Shown here piece after piece: positions 26,043 to 36,365 of a stretch of 58,702 bases of DNA. The position numbers were made by a program, and so were the translations under genes. Under the pieces are notes generated by a model. That model did not search any database. It was not told the DNA's origin and saw only the letters and a program-made list of their open reading frames with translations. The number at the start of each line of letters is the position of its first letter. Positions within the stretch are counted from its first letter, which is position 1. This stretch comes from Cellulophaga sp. BC115SP (GTDB lineage: Bacteria > Bacteroidota > Bacteroidia > Cytophagales > Spirosomataceae), in assembly GCF_009905545.1 (NCBI RefSeq), contig NZ_JAAALB010000039.1:1-58702 (forward strand), in the 5' to 3' direction.

Positions 26043-27926
26043 ATGAAGAAATTTAGTATAAAAGTAGGCTTATTCGCTGCTCTGATGGGGCTTACTTTAT
26101 CTTGTGATCAAGAATTTTTGAATACCAAACCCTTAGATAAAATATCGAGTGCAGCAACATGGGCCGATGGACCACTTTCGGAAGCTTTTGTTTTTAATGT
26201 GTACTCTTTCTTAGGATATGGTGGTTTTGAAGAGCAAGCTTTAGCTGCTTACACCGATGAAGCGATGTTTACCCACGCTGGTCGTAATATTAATACTTTT
26301 ACGGAAGGCACTGAAAGTCCAAACAACATTGCTTGGGTGAGTGACACCTACGGTTGGGATAAAATGTACTTGGCTATTCGTGAAGCAAACGTAGCACTTG
26401 AAAACCTTCCAACAGCTACTTTTACCAATGCTACATTGAAGGATCGTTTGATCGGTGAGTCATACTTCTTGCGTGCTTACTACTATCAGCAGTTGTTGCG
26501 TTTTTATGGTGGTGTTCCACTCATCAGCAAATCTTATGGTTTGAATGAAGACTACACTGTAGCTAGAAGTTCGTATGATGATTGCGTGAAGTTTATTGTG
26601 AGTGATTTGGATAATGCCATCAAACTTTTGGATGGAAAACCATCTACACCAGGACGTGCTACCAAGTTGTCAGCTATGGCATTAAAAGCACGTGTATTGT
26701 TGTATGCTGCGAGTGATTTACATGATGGCCCTACCGCTAAAGCAAAATCTCCAGTGTTAGCTACCTATCAAAATATTGATTTGTTGGCATATCCTTCTGG
26801 TGACCGTGCTGCTCGTTGGCAAGCGGCAAAAGCTGCTGCAAAAGCAGTTTTGGATGCTACTACTGGCTATAAAATGAATTTGACAGCACCAGTATCTGCT
26901 GAAGAAGGTAAAAATAACTACAATGCTATTGCAATGGGTGGTCAAAGTGCCGTAGCGGATCCTGCTGCTGCATCTGAATTGTTGTTCCAACGTACACATA
27001 CAGCTTTGTATACACAGGAAGATAACTGGCCTTTGGGTGGTATTCACTATGGTATCAACAATGGTCCAAACGGTTATCACAACTGGGCAGGTAATACGCC
27101 AATCCAGCAATTGGTTGACGATTACGAAATGATGGACGGCACTAAATTTGATTGGAGTAATGCTACACATAAAGCAGCTCCATACGAAAACCGTGACCCT
27201 CGTTTCTATGCTTCGGTTTTATACGATGGTGCACCTTGGAAGCCTCGTCCTACTGACGTTAGTGCATTGGACCCTGCTAACCAAATCCAAACAGGTTATT
27301 ATGATGATGGAAAAGGAGGATTATTAAATGGTATTGACACACGTGAATCAGCCGTAGAAAACTGGAACGGTAGCCGTACGCACTACTATACTCGTAAGTT
27401 TATTGATCCGAACCCAGCATTGGCAGATAACCAATCTTCTGCACAGGTGATTCCTTGGCCGTTTATTCGTTATACAGAAATGGCTTTGAGTTATGCTGAA
27501 GCAAGTCTCGAAACAGGCGATGAAGCGGAAGCGTTGAAATGGATTAACAAAATTCGTTTCCGTTCGGGTATGCCAGCTGTAAATGATAAAGGAACTGCTT
27601 TGCGTGATCGTTTGAGAAATGAAAGACGTATCGAGTTGTCTTATGAAGAGCATCGTTATCATGACGCACGTCGTTGGATGATTGCTGCTTCTACGGTAGG
27701 ACGTGGCGTAAAATCTATCCACGTGGAGGCTAAACTTAAGTCAGGAATGACTGCTCCTGCTATCTATAAATACGATAAAAATCGTTACAATTATAGCTAC
27801 TCAGTGGAGGATAATACGTCTAACGAAACGCGTACTTGGAACGATAAAATGTACTATCGTGCGTTGAGTCGTAACGAGGTATTACGTAATACCAAGTTGG
27901 TACAAAACCCTGGATATTCGAATTAA
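26043..27926 (+). CDS. susD: SusD/RagB family outer-membrane lipoprotein
   Basis: 627 residues. Lipoprotein signal with the acylated Cys in GLTLSCDQEF, then the usual SusD opening FLNTKPLDKIS. A helical TPR-like first half carries ESYFLRAYYYQQLLRFYGGVP, the typical family motif, and the C-terminal part has RFRSGMP and RNERRIELSYEEHRYHD, which are also typical. It caps the SusC barrel and binds the ligand. Translationally close to susC (14 bp). A terminator-like hairpin follows, so the haloperoxidase gene downstream may have its own promoter or be reached by read-through. Confidence 0.95.
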   Translation: MKKFSIKVGLFAALMGLTLSCDQEFLNTKPLDKISSAATWADGPLSEAFVFNVYSFLGYGGFEEQALAAYTDEAMFTHAGRNINTFTEGTESPNNIAWVSDTYGWDKMYLAIREANVALENLPTATFTNATLKDRLIGESYFLRAYYYQQLLRFYGGVPLISKSYGLNEDYTVARSSYDDCVKFIVSDLDNAIKLLDGKPSTPGRATKLSAMALKARVLLYAASDLHDGPTAKAKSPVLATYQNIDLLAYPSGDRAARWQAAKAAAKAVLDATTGYKMNLTAPVSAEEGKNNYNAIAMGGQSAVADPAAASELLFQRTHTALYTQEDNWPLGGIHYGINNGPNGYHNWAGNTPIQQLVDDYEMMDGTKFDWSNATHKAAPYENRDPRFYASVLYDGAPWKPRPTDVSALDPANQIQTGYYDDGKGGLLNGIDTRESAVENWNGSRTHYYTRKFIDPNPALADNQSSAQVIPWPFIRYTEMALSYAEASLETGDEAEALKWINKIRFRSGMPAVNDKGTALRDRLRNERRIELSYEEHRYHDARRWMIAASTVGRGVKSIHVEAKLKSGMTAPAIYKYDKNRYNYSYSVEDNTSNETRTWNDKMYYRALSRNEVLRNTKLVQNPGYSN

Positions 27927-27949
27927 TCCTATCCCTAATCCAAATATCA

Positions 27950-27977
27950 ATTAGGCAGTCAGAAATGACTGCCTAAT
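27950..27977 (+). terminator. Hairpin after susD
   Basis: Perfect 12-bp arms ATTAGGCAGTCA and TGACTGCCTAAT with GAAA loop. The T tract is weak, so it may be a stabilising 3' hairpin or a leaky terminator. Confidence 0.75.
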
Positions 27978-28156
27978 TTGGTTAAATCGTTTTACATCTC
28001 TGGAGATGCTTTACCACTAATTCAATGATTTATTTTACTTTATGATTTTATCAATATAAAATATACATATATTGTGCACTAATCAGTCAATATTAGAGTT
28101 GTACTACTAGGTAGAAGGCATTTGACTTTTCCTCTTTCAACGTAAATTTATAAAAT

Positions 28157-29530
28157 ATGAAACCTTCAATGAAAAGCTTAGGTGTATTCAACGGGATAGT
28201 TGCAGTTGCTTTAGTTGGCTTTTGTATAAGTTGTCAGTTTTTTCAAGAAAAAATTACTGAGCAAGACTACGCTACCCGCTGGTCGGATATGGCTTTGTAT
28301 ATTACCAAAAATACCCCTGGCAACTCGCCAACTTATGCTTCTAGATGTCTTGGTTATATTGGTCTTACCATGTACGAATCTGTGGTGCATAGCGACCAAA
28401 CTTATGCCTCAATGGCAGGTCAGTTAGACAGTCTAAAAAGCTTACCGATGCCTCAGCCGAATCAGACCTATGATTGGCTTATTGCACTCAATGCATCTCA
28501 GGCGCATATCATCAAGGCGCTTTACAAACAAACATCTGATGTAAATAAAACAAAAATAGATTCACTCGAAAATGCTTTCCTAGAAGCACGCTCTGCTAAT
28601 ATCACTGACCCCGAAATTACAAAACGTTCTATTGCCTACGGACGTGCAGTAGCCGAAAAGATATTCGAATGGGCAAAAACAGATGGAGGCAACGAAGGCT
28701 ATTTTAATAATTTTGATAAAAAAAGAGTCTATCCTCAAAAGCCAGGAGGATGGCAACCTCCACTTTATAGTCAATCGATTAGTCGTTCACCATTACATCC
28801 TGATTGGGGTAAAAACCGTACCTTTTTAATAGCAGATCATAAAATAGCAGCTCCTAAGCCCATTCCTTTTGACTCAGTACCTCAATCTGAATACTATCAG
28901 CAGTTTTTGGCAGTATATCGTCAAAGAAATGCTTTGACTCAGCAACAAAAAGAAGCGGCTGTATGGTGGGGAGATGATCCAGACGAAACATTTACACCAC
29001 CAGGTCACTCTTATTATATTGCAACACTAGTGATTAAGAAAATCAATCCTCCGCTCATCAAATGTGCCGAAACGTATGCTCGTGTAGGTATGGGAGTTGC
29101 AGATGCTTTTGTTAATTGCTGGAAATGGAAATATCAGTTTTTTACAGAACGTCCCAATACCTTTATTCCAAAGTATATCGATAAGTTTTGGGAGTCATTT
29201 TGGCCAGATCCGCCATTTCCTGCTTTCCCATCAGGTCATGCTATTCAAGCGGCTGCAACAGCAACCGTTTTAGGCAATTTGTATGGCAACTCTATCACCA
29301 TCACTGATGACTCACACGTAGGTCGAAAACCCGATGGACTACGAAATGTAGAATTTAAAGCTCGTACATTTAATGCACTTTGGGATGTTGCCAATGAAGT
29401 AGCCAACTCACGCTTTTACGGCGGTATTCATACACCAATGGACAATAATGCAGGCTTGCAAAAAGGAAAAGAAATTGGAGAAAATATTAATAGCCTTACA
29501 TGGCAAAAAAGCCTCTATAAAAAGGAATAA
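28157..29530 (+). CDS. Vanadium-dependent haloperoxidase / PAP2-type acid phosphatase
   Basis: 457 residues with an exported N-terminus (hydrophobic helix 8-24, Cys26 could be lipidated). All three vanadate/phosphate-binding motifs are intact: Lys325 to Arg332-Pro333 (KYQFFTERP), PSGH at 358-361, and SRFYGGIHTPMD at 418-429 with His425, the residue that would bind vanadium. The family makes hypohalous acid from halide and peroxide, or removes phosphate; sequence alone cannot separate the two. It follows the SusCD pair and precedes a CRTAC1 protein, suggesting that it acts on the imported or surface-bound substrate. Confidence 0.88.
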   Translation: MKPSMKSLGVFNGIVAVALVGFCISCQFFQEKITEQDYATRWSDMALYITKNTPGNSPTYASRCLGYIGLTMYESVVHSDQTYASMAGQLDSLKSLPMPQPNQTYDWLIALNASQAHIIKALYKQTSDVNKTKIDSLENAFLEARSANITDPEITKRSIAYGRAVAEKIFEWAKTDGGNEGYFNNFDKKRVYPQKPGGWQPPLYSQSISRSPLHPDWGKNRTFLIADHKIAAPKPIPFDSVPQSEYYQQFLAVYRQRNALTQQQKEAAVWWGDDPDETFTPPGHSYYIATLVIKKINPPLIKCAETYARVGMGVADAFVNCWKWKYQFFTERPNTFIPKYIDKFWESFWPDPPFPAFPSGHAIQAAATATVLGNLYGNSITITDDSHVGRKPDGLRNVEFKARTFNALWDVANEVANSRFYGGIHTPMDNNAGLQKGKEIGENINSLTWQKSLYKKE

Positions 29531-29986
29531 TGAAGCGGTAAGGATTCGCCTTGTTATTGCCTTCATAGGTAGTAAATCAAGGTGGAATACACCACTTCTA
29601 AGTCATTTTAAATATTAATGTTGAATTGTGAGTGATGGATTAATGGTGTAAGGTATTGATAATTAAAACTTACATCAGAAATTCGTAACTCATTATTCGG
29701 CACTAAAAACCTACAAGTATAAATACTAAAACATCTAACATAGCTCAAGTTTGACACCTACCACTAGTTATTAACCCAACGAGCTACTGTTATACTACTT
29801 GATATTTGAATGATACCTTTAGTCTCATTCATGATACTCACGTTGACCATACTTGGCACTCTACTTATTTTAAGGATTGATTATGTTTTGCAGTTATACG
29901 ATTGCAAGGTGTTTCTTATGTAGTCTACTGGACGGATGTTATGTCTTTTCAGGGCTATTCTCTTTCATGTCTTTAAGCAAATTTCT
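29531..29986. other. Gap between haloperoxidase and CRTAC1 genes
   Basis: About 455 bp with no coding signal. It contains a stretch of the TTGAATTGTGAGTGATGG type that recurs in other gaps of this window (for example near 15840 and 6580). No clear promoter box or terminator. Confidence 0.45.
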
Positions 29987-31681
29987 ATGATTAAACCTTT
30001 ACTAAAATTAGGAATAGTGTTTCTTGCGAGCACTACAATTGTACAAGCGCAAAAAATGTTTACCGATGTTTCAAAACAAGCAGGTATCAATCACCAATTC
30101 GAAGTATTCGAAGGTTTTTTGGGTGGTGGTGCGTGTGTGTTAGACATCAACAACGATGGTTTTGATGATATTTTTATCGCTGGTGGTAAAGCCGATGATG
30201 TATTATATCTCAATAATCGGAACGGAACTTTTACCAATATCTATGCAAAATCAGGGCTTACCAAAACCCAAAAGTACTTAACACAAGGAGCAGTAGCAGC
30301 CGACGTAAACCGTGATGGATGGGTAGATTTATATATCACGACAATTACTTCGAAAGGGACAAAAAAAGTAATTCCGCGAGAAATCAATTTGCTTTTTTTG
30401 AATAATAAAAACAATACTTTCAGAGATGCTACCAAAGAATATGTGTTGGGTGAACTACACACTTTTAGTACAGGAGCCAATTTTGGCGATGTCAATGCCG
30501 ATGGATATCCAGATTTATATGTAGGAAATTATTTCACCCAATATCCTGGCGATCTGAGTACCATCAACGCCTCGATGATCGTTGGTGCCAATCAAATAGG
30601 AGAGGGCAATTTATTGATTAATCAACAAGGAAAAGCTTTTAAAGATGAATACAAAAACTACGGACTTTCGCATAAAGGTTTTGGTTTCGGAGGTGTTTTT
30701 ACCGATTACGACAACGATGGCGACCAAGATTTGATTGTCAACCATGATTTTGGGTATAAAAAGACCCCTAACTTGTTGCTGGACAACCAATATCCTATGA
30801 GTTATTTCAATGACGTAGCGCCTAAATTGGGAATGGACTTGAAAATTAATTCGATGGGAACTGCCATTGGCGATTATAACGATGACGGATTGTTGGATTA
30901 CTTTTTTACTAATATTCGGTTTAATAAACTGATGATAAATAATGGTCCTGGAAAAGCTTTTTCTGACAAAACGGCTGAGGCTGGACTCAATACCATTACA
31001 ATTAGTTGGGGCGCAAATTTTGCCGATTTTGACCACGATGGCGATTTAGATTTGTTTGTGGTAAACGGAGATTTAAATCCTAATTGCGTACCAATGGGGG
31101 ATTTTTATTTCGAAAATAACAATGGCAAATATACCGATCTGGCTGGTCTCAAAGGCCTAAATGATTATGGTATTGGGCGTGGTTCTGTCATGTTTGATTA
31201 TGACAACGATGGCGATTTGGATTTACTAGTGGTTAATCAAAAGCCTGTATTACCCAATTTCCCAACTGAGTCTGTTACCCATTTGTACCGAAACGATGGA
31301 GCAAAAGGAAATTGGATAAAAATTGCCTTGAAAGGTATTCAAGCCGAAACACACGGCTTGGGCTCAAAAGTAGAGATAGTCGTTAATGGCAAGCACCATA
31401 TTCGTGAAATTGATGGAGGAGGCTCAAGTCATTTATCCCAAAATGCCACGTTTGCCCATTTCGGACTCGGAAACGCTACTCAGGTTGATGAAATCATTGT
31501 GCATTGGACGGGAGGCTATACGCAAGTGCTCAAAAATCAGAAGGCTAATCAATTAGTAGTCATAACCGAAGAAGAACATATAAATCCTTTAGTTTGGACC
31601 AAATTAGCCATAGGAGTAGTCATAATACTGGTGCTTTTAGGAGGATTTTTTATTTGGAAAAATGTGAGAAAGAAGAAATAG
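29987..31681 (+). CDS. CRTAC1-type FG-GAP/ASPIC protein with C-terminal anchor
   Basis: 564 residues from the ATG at 29987, which gives a clean signal peptide (IKPLLKLGIVFLASTTIVQA). The ATG at 29936 would bury it behind 17 residues. FG-GAP calcium loops repeat (DINNDGFDDIF, DVNRDGWVDLY, DFDHDGDLDLF), then an ASPIC/UnbV domain (GSKVEIVV, HFGLGNATQVDEIIVHWTGG). Unlike the 1105-residue protein it ends with a membrane helix (LAIGVVIILVLLGGFFIW) and basic residues. That would fix it in the inner membrane facing the periplasm. Last gene of the SusCD/haloperoxidase locus. Confidence 0.9.
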   Translation: MIKPLLKLGIVFLASTTIVQAQKMFTDVSKQAGINHQFEVFEGFLGGGACVLDINNDGFDDIFIAGGKADDVLYLNNRNGTFTNIYAKSGLTKTQKYLTQGAVAADVNRDGWVDLYITTITSKGTKKVIPREINLLFLNNKNNTFRDATKEYVLGELHTFSTGANFGDVNADGYPDLYVGNYFTQYPGDLSTINASMIVGANQIGEGNLLINQQGKAFKDEYKNYGLSHKGFGFGGVFTDYDNDGDQDLIVNHDFGYKKTPNLLLDNQYPMSYFNDVAPKLGMDLKINSMGTAIGDYNDDGLLDYFFTNIRFNKLMINNGPGKAFSDKTAEAGLNTITISWGANFADFDHDGDLDLFVVNGDLNPNCVPMGDFYFENNNGKYTDLAGLKGLNDYGIGRGSVMFDYDNDGDLDLLVVNQKPVLPNFPTESVTHLYRNDGAKGNWIKIALKGIQAETHGLGSKVEIVVNGKHHIREIDGGGSSHLSQNATFAHFGLGNATQVDEIIVHWTGGYTQVLKNQKANQLVVITEEEHINPLVWTKLAIGVVIILVLLGGFFIWKNVRKKK

Positions 31682-31727
31682 GCATTTTATGGATAAATGA
31701 ATGAGCGATAAAGAAAGGGGGCATCCC

Positions 31728-31809
31728 TAATTTAGTGATTTAGCGATTGAATGAGTGATTAATTTAAAATTTATATTCTAGTTGTAGGGACGCAATGCAT
31801 TGCGTCTCA
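31728..31809. repeat. Dispersed repeat, inverted partial copy
   Basis: Matches the right half of copy A in the opposite orientation: AATTTAGTGATT, GAATGAGTGATTAATTTAAAATTT, then GGGACGCAATGCATTGCGTCTC with its palindrome. It lies 35 bp before complete copy B. The central hairpin is absent. Confidence 0.75.
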
Positions 31810-31843
31810 AGCAGAGTCAGATATTACAAGCTAGTATTAAAAC

Positions 31844-32006
31844 GTGAGTCATTCCGAATTTTAACTTCGGGTTATTGTCAAAAGTTTATCAAAAAAGGCG
31901 GTTGAAAAACTAATTTCAACCGCCATTCTTAATGATATACTTCAAAACAATACCTAATTAGACGCAAAGCATTGCGTCTCTACAAGTAAGATTCGGGATG
32001 ACTCAT
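31844..32006. repeat. Dispersed palindromic repeat, copy B (complete)
   Basis: Termini GTGAGTCATTCCGAATTTT at 31844 and ATTCGGGATGACTCAT ending at 32006. Internal hairpin GGCGGTTGAAA/TTTCAACCGCC and small palindrome AGACGCAAAGCATTGCGTCT. The tail with AATCACTCATTC is absent, so it is 42 bp shorter than copy A. It fills the gap between convergent genes. Confidence 0.85.
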
Positions 32007-32029
32007 ATTTTACTATAAAATACTAATAA

Positions 32030-33007
32030 CTACACGGTTGGCTCTGTAGGTTCTTCTGGATTAATTTCTTTCAGTACTTCACCCTCCTCTTCTTTTTTCC
32101 CTGTAAAAAATCGCCATATTGCAGACAATCCTGCTCCGACAGCCACAATCAACAATTTGCCAAACTTAAGAAGTGGTGCAAAAAACTTAGCCAAAACTCC
32201 TAAAATTCCCAATTTTGCTAAGACCTTCCCTGCTACCAATCCTCCTATACCAACAGCGGCAATCTTATCTGCGCTAGGATTAAAGTCTGCATATTTGTTT
32301 CCATCCGTAAACTCTACAATATCAAGTACTTTATTAATGTCTTTATTAACCAGCGGAAATTCAGCCATTCCAGCGACTGCATTGAGAACAAGTACTCCTT
32401 TTCGTCCTAAAATTCGGATATTATAATTTAAGGTATTTTCTGAGCCACCTTCAAACTTAAGTTCTTTAGCCCAATGCAAAATTTTACGATTTTTGTCATA
32501 AAAAGGTTTAGAAGCCCAACCTACAATTTGAATAGCAGGGTATCCTTCTTTTTTTCTTTCCTCATTTTCAGACTCCATGTCCTCTTTCATATCCTTTAAG
32601 AGGTCATCATAATTTATTTCGTCAGCGTCATCATCTTTTACATAACCCATTTCATCCCATTCAACTACAAACGCATAGGCATTCTCATCAGTGATTTTCA
32701 TTTTTTCGGGTAAAATAATCCCATAAATCCCTTCGCTTGGTGGATTACCCCATAGTTCTGTCAGCACTTGATTGGATTGCTCAGGATTAATATACTTAAA
32801 TCCAGCAGGAATTTTCAGTTTTGCCAAATTATTAGAGAGTGTAATAGTACCTGTTTGATACTTAATTGCAGTTTCAACTGAGTCAAGGTAGGCTTGTTGA
32901 GCTTTGAGTAGTTCAGCTTCTGTTAAAGGTTCTTTAGCTTTTTTTTGGGCAAAAGTATTTAGCCCTGTCAAGCACATCAGTGCGAGAAGTAGAAAAATTC
33001 TCTTCAT
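32030..33007 (-). CDS. DUF2167 membrane protein
   Basis: 325 residues with a signal peptide ending near TFAQK. A DUF2167 domain makes up the middle (GTITLSNNLAKLKIP, IYGIILPE, FVVEWDEMGYVKDDDA, IVGWASKPFYD, LHWAKELKF). A hydrophobic C-terminal region (about 245-300, rich in Gly, Leu and Ala) forms one or more membrane helices, and the tail is acidic. The function of DUF2167 is unknown; homologues are found in Proteobacteria and Bacteroidota. The gene is monocistronic. Confidence 0.88.
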   Translation of the reverse strand: MKRIFLLLALMCLTGLNTFAQKKAKEPLTEAELLKAQQAYLDSVETAIKYQTGTITLSNNLAKLKIPAGFKYINPEQSNQVLTELWGNPPSEGIYGIILPEKMKITDENAYAFVVEWDEMGYVKDDDADEINYDDLLKDMKEDMESENEERKKEGYPAIQIVGWASKPFYDKNRKILHWAKELKFEGGSENTLNYNIRILGRKGVLVLNAVAGMAEFPLVNKDINKVLDIVEFTDGNKYADFNPSADKIAAVGIGGLVAGKVLAKLGILGVLAKFFAPLLKFGKLLIVAVGAGLSAIWRFFTGKKEEEGEVLKEINPEEPTEPTV

Positions 33008-33176
33008 AGGAAATTATAAAAGATTTAGTGAATTGTGATAATAGATTACAGAAGCGAGCTTTGGTGTCGAAAAATAGGTTAGAATTTAGTAAGGTGAAAC
33101 TATCTTTCATTGAAGCATCTCAATTGTAAGTACCTGAAAATTAAGAATAAATTTTAATATTTTAAACTTTATTCAA

Positions 33177-33235
33177 CAAAAAACAAATTGCCACAAATAC
33201 ATATTAATTATGCATCTGTGGCAATTTGTTTTTTA
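33177..33235 (-). terminator. Terminator of the ATP-grasp gene
   Basis: Arms AAAAAACAAATTGCCACA and TGTGGCAATTTGTTTTTT around a 21-base loop, lying beyond the stop at 33337 on the minus strand. The rest of the 330-bp gap between 33008 and 33336 shows no gene. Confidence 0.85.
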
Positions 33236-33336
33236 GGAAAAGTAAATTCAATACTAATCTCTTAGCGCTTTACTTAAATATTAGTATCGAATGATGAGCT
33301 GTGAATTTCGTAACACTTTGGACTCAACATTCATAC

Positions 33337-34767
33337 TTAGTACAACACCCATGTATCTTTAGAGCCTCCACCTTGAGATGAGTTAACGACCAATGAGCCT
33401 TTGCGCAACGCCACACGAGTCAGTCCTCCTGGGATTACTTGTACACCATTTCCATAAAGGATATAAGGACGTAAATCCACGTGGCGACCTTCTGCGTGGT
33501 CATCGATCAAACATGGCACGCGCGACAACGAGATTGTTGGTTGAGCGATATAGTTTCTTGGGTTTTCCTTGATACGTTTTTTAAACAATTCTTGTTCTTC
33601 CTTCGTAGATTTCGGACCAATCAACATACCATAGCCACCCGCTTCGTTCGCTTCTTTGACAACTAACTTTTCAATATTTTCTAACACATATTTACAATCA
33701 TCATCCTCTCCACAAATGTAGGTCTCCACATTTGGAATAATTGGCTCTTCTCCTAGGTAGTATTTAATGATTCGAGGCACATAGGCATAAATTACCTTAT
33801 CGTCAGCTACACCTGTTCCTGGGGCATTGGCAAGCGCCACACGACCTGCTTTGTACACATCCATCAACCCTGGAATACCAATCAAAGAATGAGGATTAAA
33901 AGTTTGCGGGTCTAAGAACGTATCATCGATACGACGGTAAATTACATCCACAATCTGGAAACCCTTGGTTGTACGCATTTTTACATAACCATCGTGAACG
34001 ACTAAGTCACGGGTATCAACTAGCTCCACGCCCATTTGTTGAGCCAAATACGAATGCTCGAAATACGCAGAGTTATAAATTCCTGGCGTAAGTACAACAA
34101 TCGTTGGATTTGGGCGGTCGCTGATGTATTGTAACATTTGCAACAAGCGTGTTGGATAATCCGAAATAGGTTGCACGCGTGTTTTGCCAAGTACTTCAGG
34201 AAAAGTACGTTTTAATAGCTCACGGTTTTCGAGCATATAACTTACTCCCGAAGGACAGCGTAAGTTATCTTCCAAAACCATAAATTCACCATCGTCGCCA
34301 CGAATCAAATCGGTACCAGTAATGTGAATCCAAATACCTTTGGGAGGTTTTAACCCGATACATGGCTTCAAAAAGTTTTTCGAAGACTCGATTAACTCAC
34401 GAGGAACTACTCCATCATTTAGGATTTTTTGGTCGTTATAAATGTCGTCCAAAAACATGTTTAATGCTGTGATGCGCTGAACCAAACCTTTTTCAGTTTT
34501 TGCCCAGTCGTCGGCAGCTACTACCCTTGGAATAATATCCACGGGCATGATACGCTCAGTACCTTCGTTTTCAGAATACACGTTAAAAGTAATGCCCAAG
34601 GCCATCAACGAACGTTCAGCCGCTTGATGACGACGAAGAAATTCCTCTACGCCCAATTGCTCGGCACGCTCTTTGAAGGCTTCATATCCTATTCGTACAT
34701 TTCCTTCTGCATCGAACATTTCATCGTAAAATCCTTCTGTATTGTAATTGTTGAAGCTAAAGTTCAT
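33337..34767 (-). CDS. Circularly permuted type 2 ATP-grasp protein
   Basis: 476 residues of the CP_ATPgrasp_2 (DUF404/DUF407) family. Typical landmarks: MPVDIIPRV near residue 75, [18 protein letters not shown] and [17 protein letters not shown] (about 145-178), and a C-terminal [14 protein letters not shown]. The family probably forms amide or peptide bonds with ATP. It normally sits with an alpha-E domain protein and a transglutaminase-like protease, which are not next to it here. No signal peptide, so cytoplasmic. Single-gene unit with its own terminator. Confidence 0.92.
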   Translation of the reverse strand: MNFSFNNYNTEGFYDEMFDAEGNVRIGYEAFKERAEQLGVEEFLRRHQAAERSLMALGITFNVYSENEGTERIMPVDIIPRVVAADDWAKTEKGLVQRITALNMFLDDIYNDQKILNDGVVPRELIESSKNFLKPCIGLKPPKGIWIHITGTDLIRGDDGEFMVLEDNLRCPSGVSYMLENRELLKRTFPEVLGKTRVQPISDYPTRLLQMLQYISDRPNPTIVVLTPGIYNSAYFEHSYLAQQMGVELVDTRDLVVHDGYVKMRTTKGFQIVDVIYRRIDDTFLDPQTFNPHSLIGIPGLMDVYKAGRVALANAPGTGVADDKVIYAYVPRIIKYYLGEEPIIPNVETYICGEDDDCKYVLENIEKLVVKEANEAGGYGMLIGPKSTKEEQELFKKRIKENPRNYIAQPTISLSRVPCLIDDHAEGRHVDLRPYILYGNGVQVIPGGLTRVALRKGSLVVNSSQGGGSKDTWVLY

Positions 34768-34982
34768 AGGCTTTCTTTTAGTGTTTTGTTCAGAACGTAA
34801 AACCTAATTTATTAAAATTATATTTTGCTTCCAAATTGATTTACCAAACAATATTTTGAAAATAATAATTTTATAGTACTTTTTAAATGGGAGATTATAA
34901 ATAAAAAAGAATCCCTTTTAAAAATAAGTATTTTTACTCACTATATTTTTTAGCGTATTTTTTTCTAAATTTTTTTACCATC

Positions 34983-36209
34983 TCAAAAAGCCTCCAAAAC
35001 AGCTTTTACCATTCCATCTAAAGATTTATTATCAATCCATCGCACCACCATTACCAAGTCATGGTCTGGGTCGACATAAACCATGTTGGTGCCATTGCCC
35101 AAATGATAATACACGTTTGGCGAAGCACTCGGTAGCAATTTCTGATTTGTATTTAAAAACCAGTTCATATAACCATACGTTGGTTCGGCTGAGGTTGGCG
35201 TTAAGGCTTGTTTAATCCAATTTTCTGAAATAAGTTGTTGGTCTTTCCAACGACCTTTTCTCAAGCATAATAGACCAAATCTAGCCATATCATAAGCATT
35301 GATAAACATACCTCCGCCCCAATGTCCACCTCCACTCACTGATTGCACGGGCTGTCCGTCTAGTACAATCCAAGAATTGCGATAACCCGTCCAGCGCCAA
35401 GTATTCGAAGCACCAATTGGATCCATAATCATGGTTTTGAGTACTTGGGGTAAAGGTTTACGCCAAACGCCTGTAGCTGCCAAAGCCAAAGCATTTACCC
35501 GTACATCGTTGTACTCATACACTGAACCTGGCGTATTGCGTGGTCGGGTAGTCCATTCGGCAGGGTTAGCGCTTGGGCGATCTACCCACTCAGGCTTACC
35601 CCAAAGTGTTCCTTCCCAATCGCTCGTCTGACGCAACAAATGATCCCAAGTGATTTTACGATTGTGTGGCGTATCAAACGGTTTGAGCAATTCTGGTTTA
35701 CCGTAGTCCTCGGCTGGTCGAGCAACTGGGTTTCCATAAACCTCAATCGGTGGCACATATTTATATACTGTATCATTGACAGAACCAATAAGCCCGTTGT
35801 CAACAGCCAAGCCAACGACGGTCGACAAAAAACTTTTGGTTACTGAGTGGGTCATGTCACAACGCAATGGTTCACCCCAAGTCGCCACGACATATCCTTT
35901 ATGTATAATCACTCCTGTTGGTTCGCCCCTATCTGCAAAAGGTCCTATTCCGATACCATAAGGTTCTTTACCGAAGGTTTGGTAATGATTAACCTCCATG
36001 CTACGAGGATTCTTAATTTCGTGGGACTTAGCAAACTCTATTGCCGCTTGAATTTTGTCTGATTTTAAACCTACACTTTCTGGAGATTTTATTTGCCACT
36101 CTTTTGCCTCAGGATAATAAACCGTTGGCGTAACTGCAACAGATTTCTTTTGTGAAAAACCTAATAATGATTCACACAAGCAGGTAAGTATAAGTACTAT
36201 TTTTTTCAT
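34983..36209 (-). CDS. Serine hydrolase, beta-lactamase (class C/S12) family
   Basis: 408 residues with a signal peptide (KKIVLILTCLCESLLGFS). The S12 nucleophile motif is HSVTKS, Ser122 and Lys125. The second motif is YNDVRVN at 233-239, where the usual Tyr-x-Asn is Tyr-x-Asp. A third-box candidate is HLGNGTN near the C-terminus. Members cut esters, D-amino peptides or beta-lactams; no resistance function can be claimed. Probably periplasmic. Stands alone. Confidence 0.88.
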   Translation of the reverse strand: MKKIVLILTCLCESLLGFSQKKSVAVTPTVYYPEAKEWQIKSPESVGLKSDKIQAAIEFAKSHEIKNPRSMEVNHYQTFGKEPYGIGIGPFADRGEPTGVIIHKGYVVATWGEPLRCDMTHSVTKSFLSTVVGLAVDNGLIGSVNDTVYKYVPPIEVYGNPVARPAEDYGKPELLKPFDTPHNRKITWDHLLRQTSDWEGTLWGKPEWVDRPSANPAEWTTRPRNTPGSVYEYNDVRVNALALAATGVWRKPLPQVLKTMIMDPIGASNTWRWTGYRNSWIVLDGQPVQSVSGGGHWGGGMFINAYDMARFGLLCLRKGRWKDQQLISENWIKQALTPTSAEPTYGYMNWFLNTNQKLLPSASPNVYYHLGNGTNMVYVDPDHDLVMVVRWIDNKSLDGMVKAVLEAF

Positions 36210-36365
36210 AAGGTTTTTAGTTGGGATGAAAATGAGTTATTTCAGATAAGTAGCAACTCAATAGCCAAATTTACGCTACATCAATCGACAATTGTTCGAA
36301 GCAACAGAAAAAATTCGCTTATTCATTCAAGAAGAATAATTGTACCGAAAATGTTTGGGTCGCGC

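Noticed and set aside
28157-29530. Calling the PAP2-type protein a proven haloperoxidase
   Set aside because: The vanadate and phosphate sites are the same; motifs alone cannot separate halogenation from phosphatase activity.
34983-36209. Calling the S12 serine hydrolase an antibiotic-resistance beta-lactamase
   Set aside because: Only the SxxK motif is canonical; the second motif is altered and family members are mostly esterases or peptidases.
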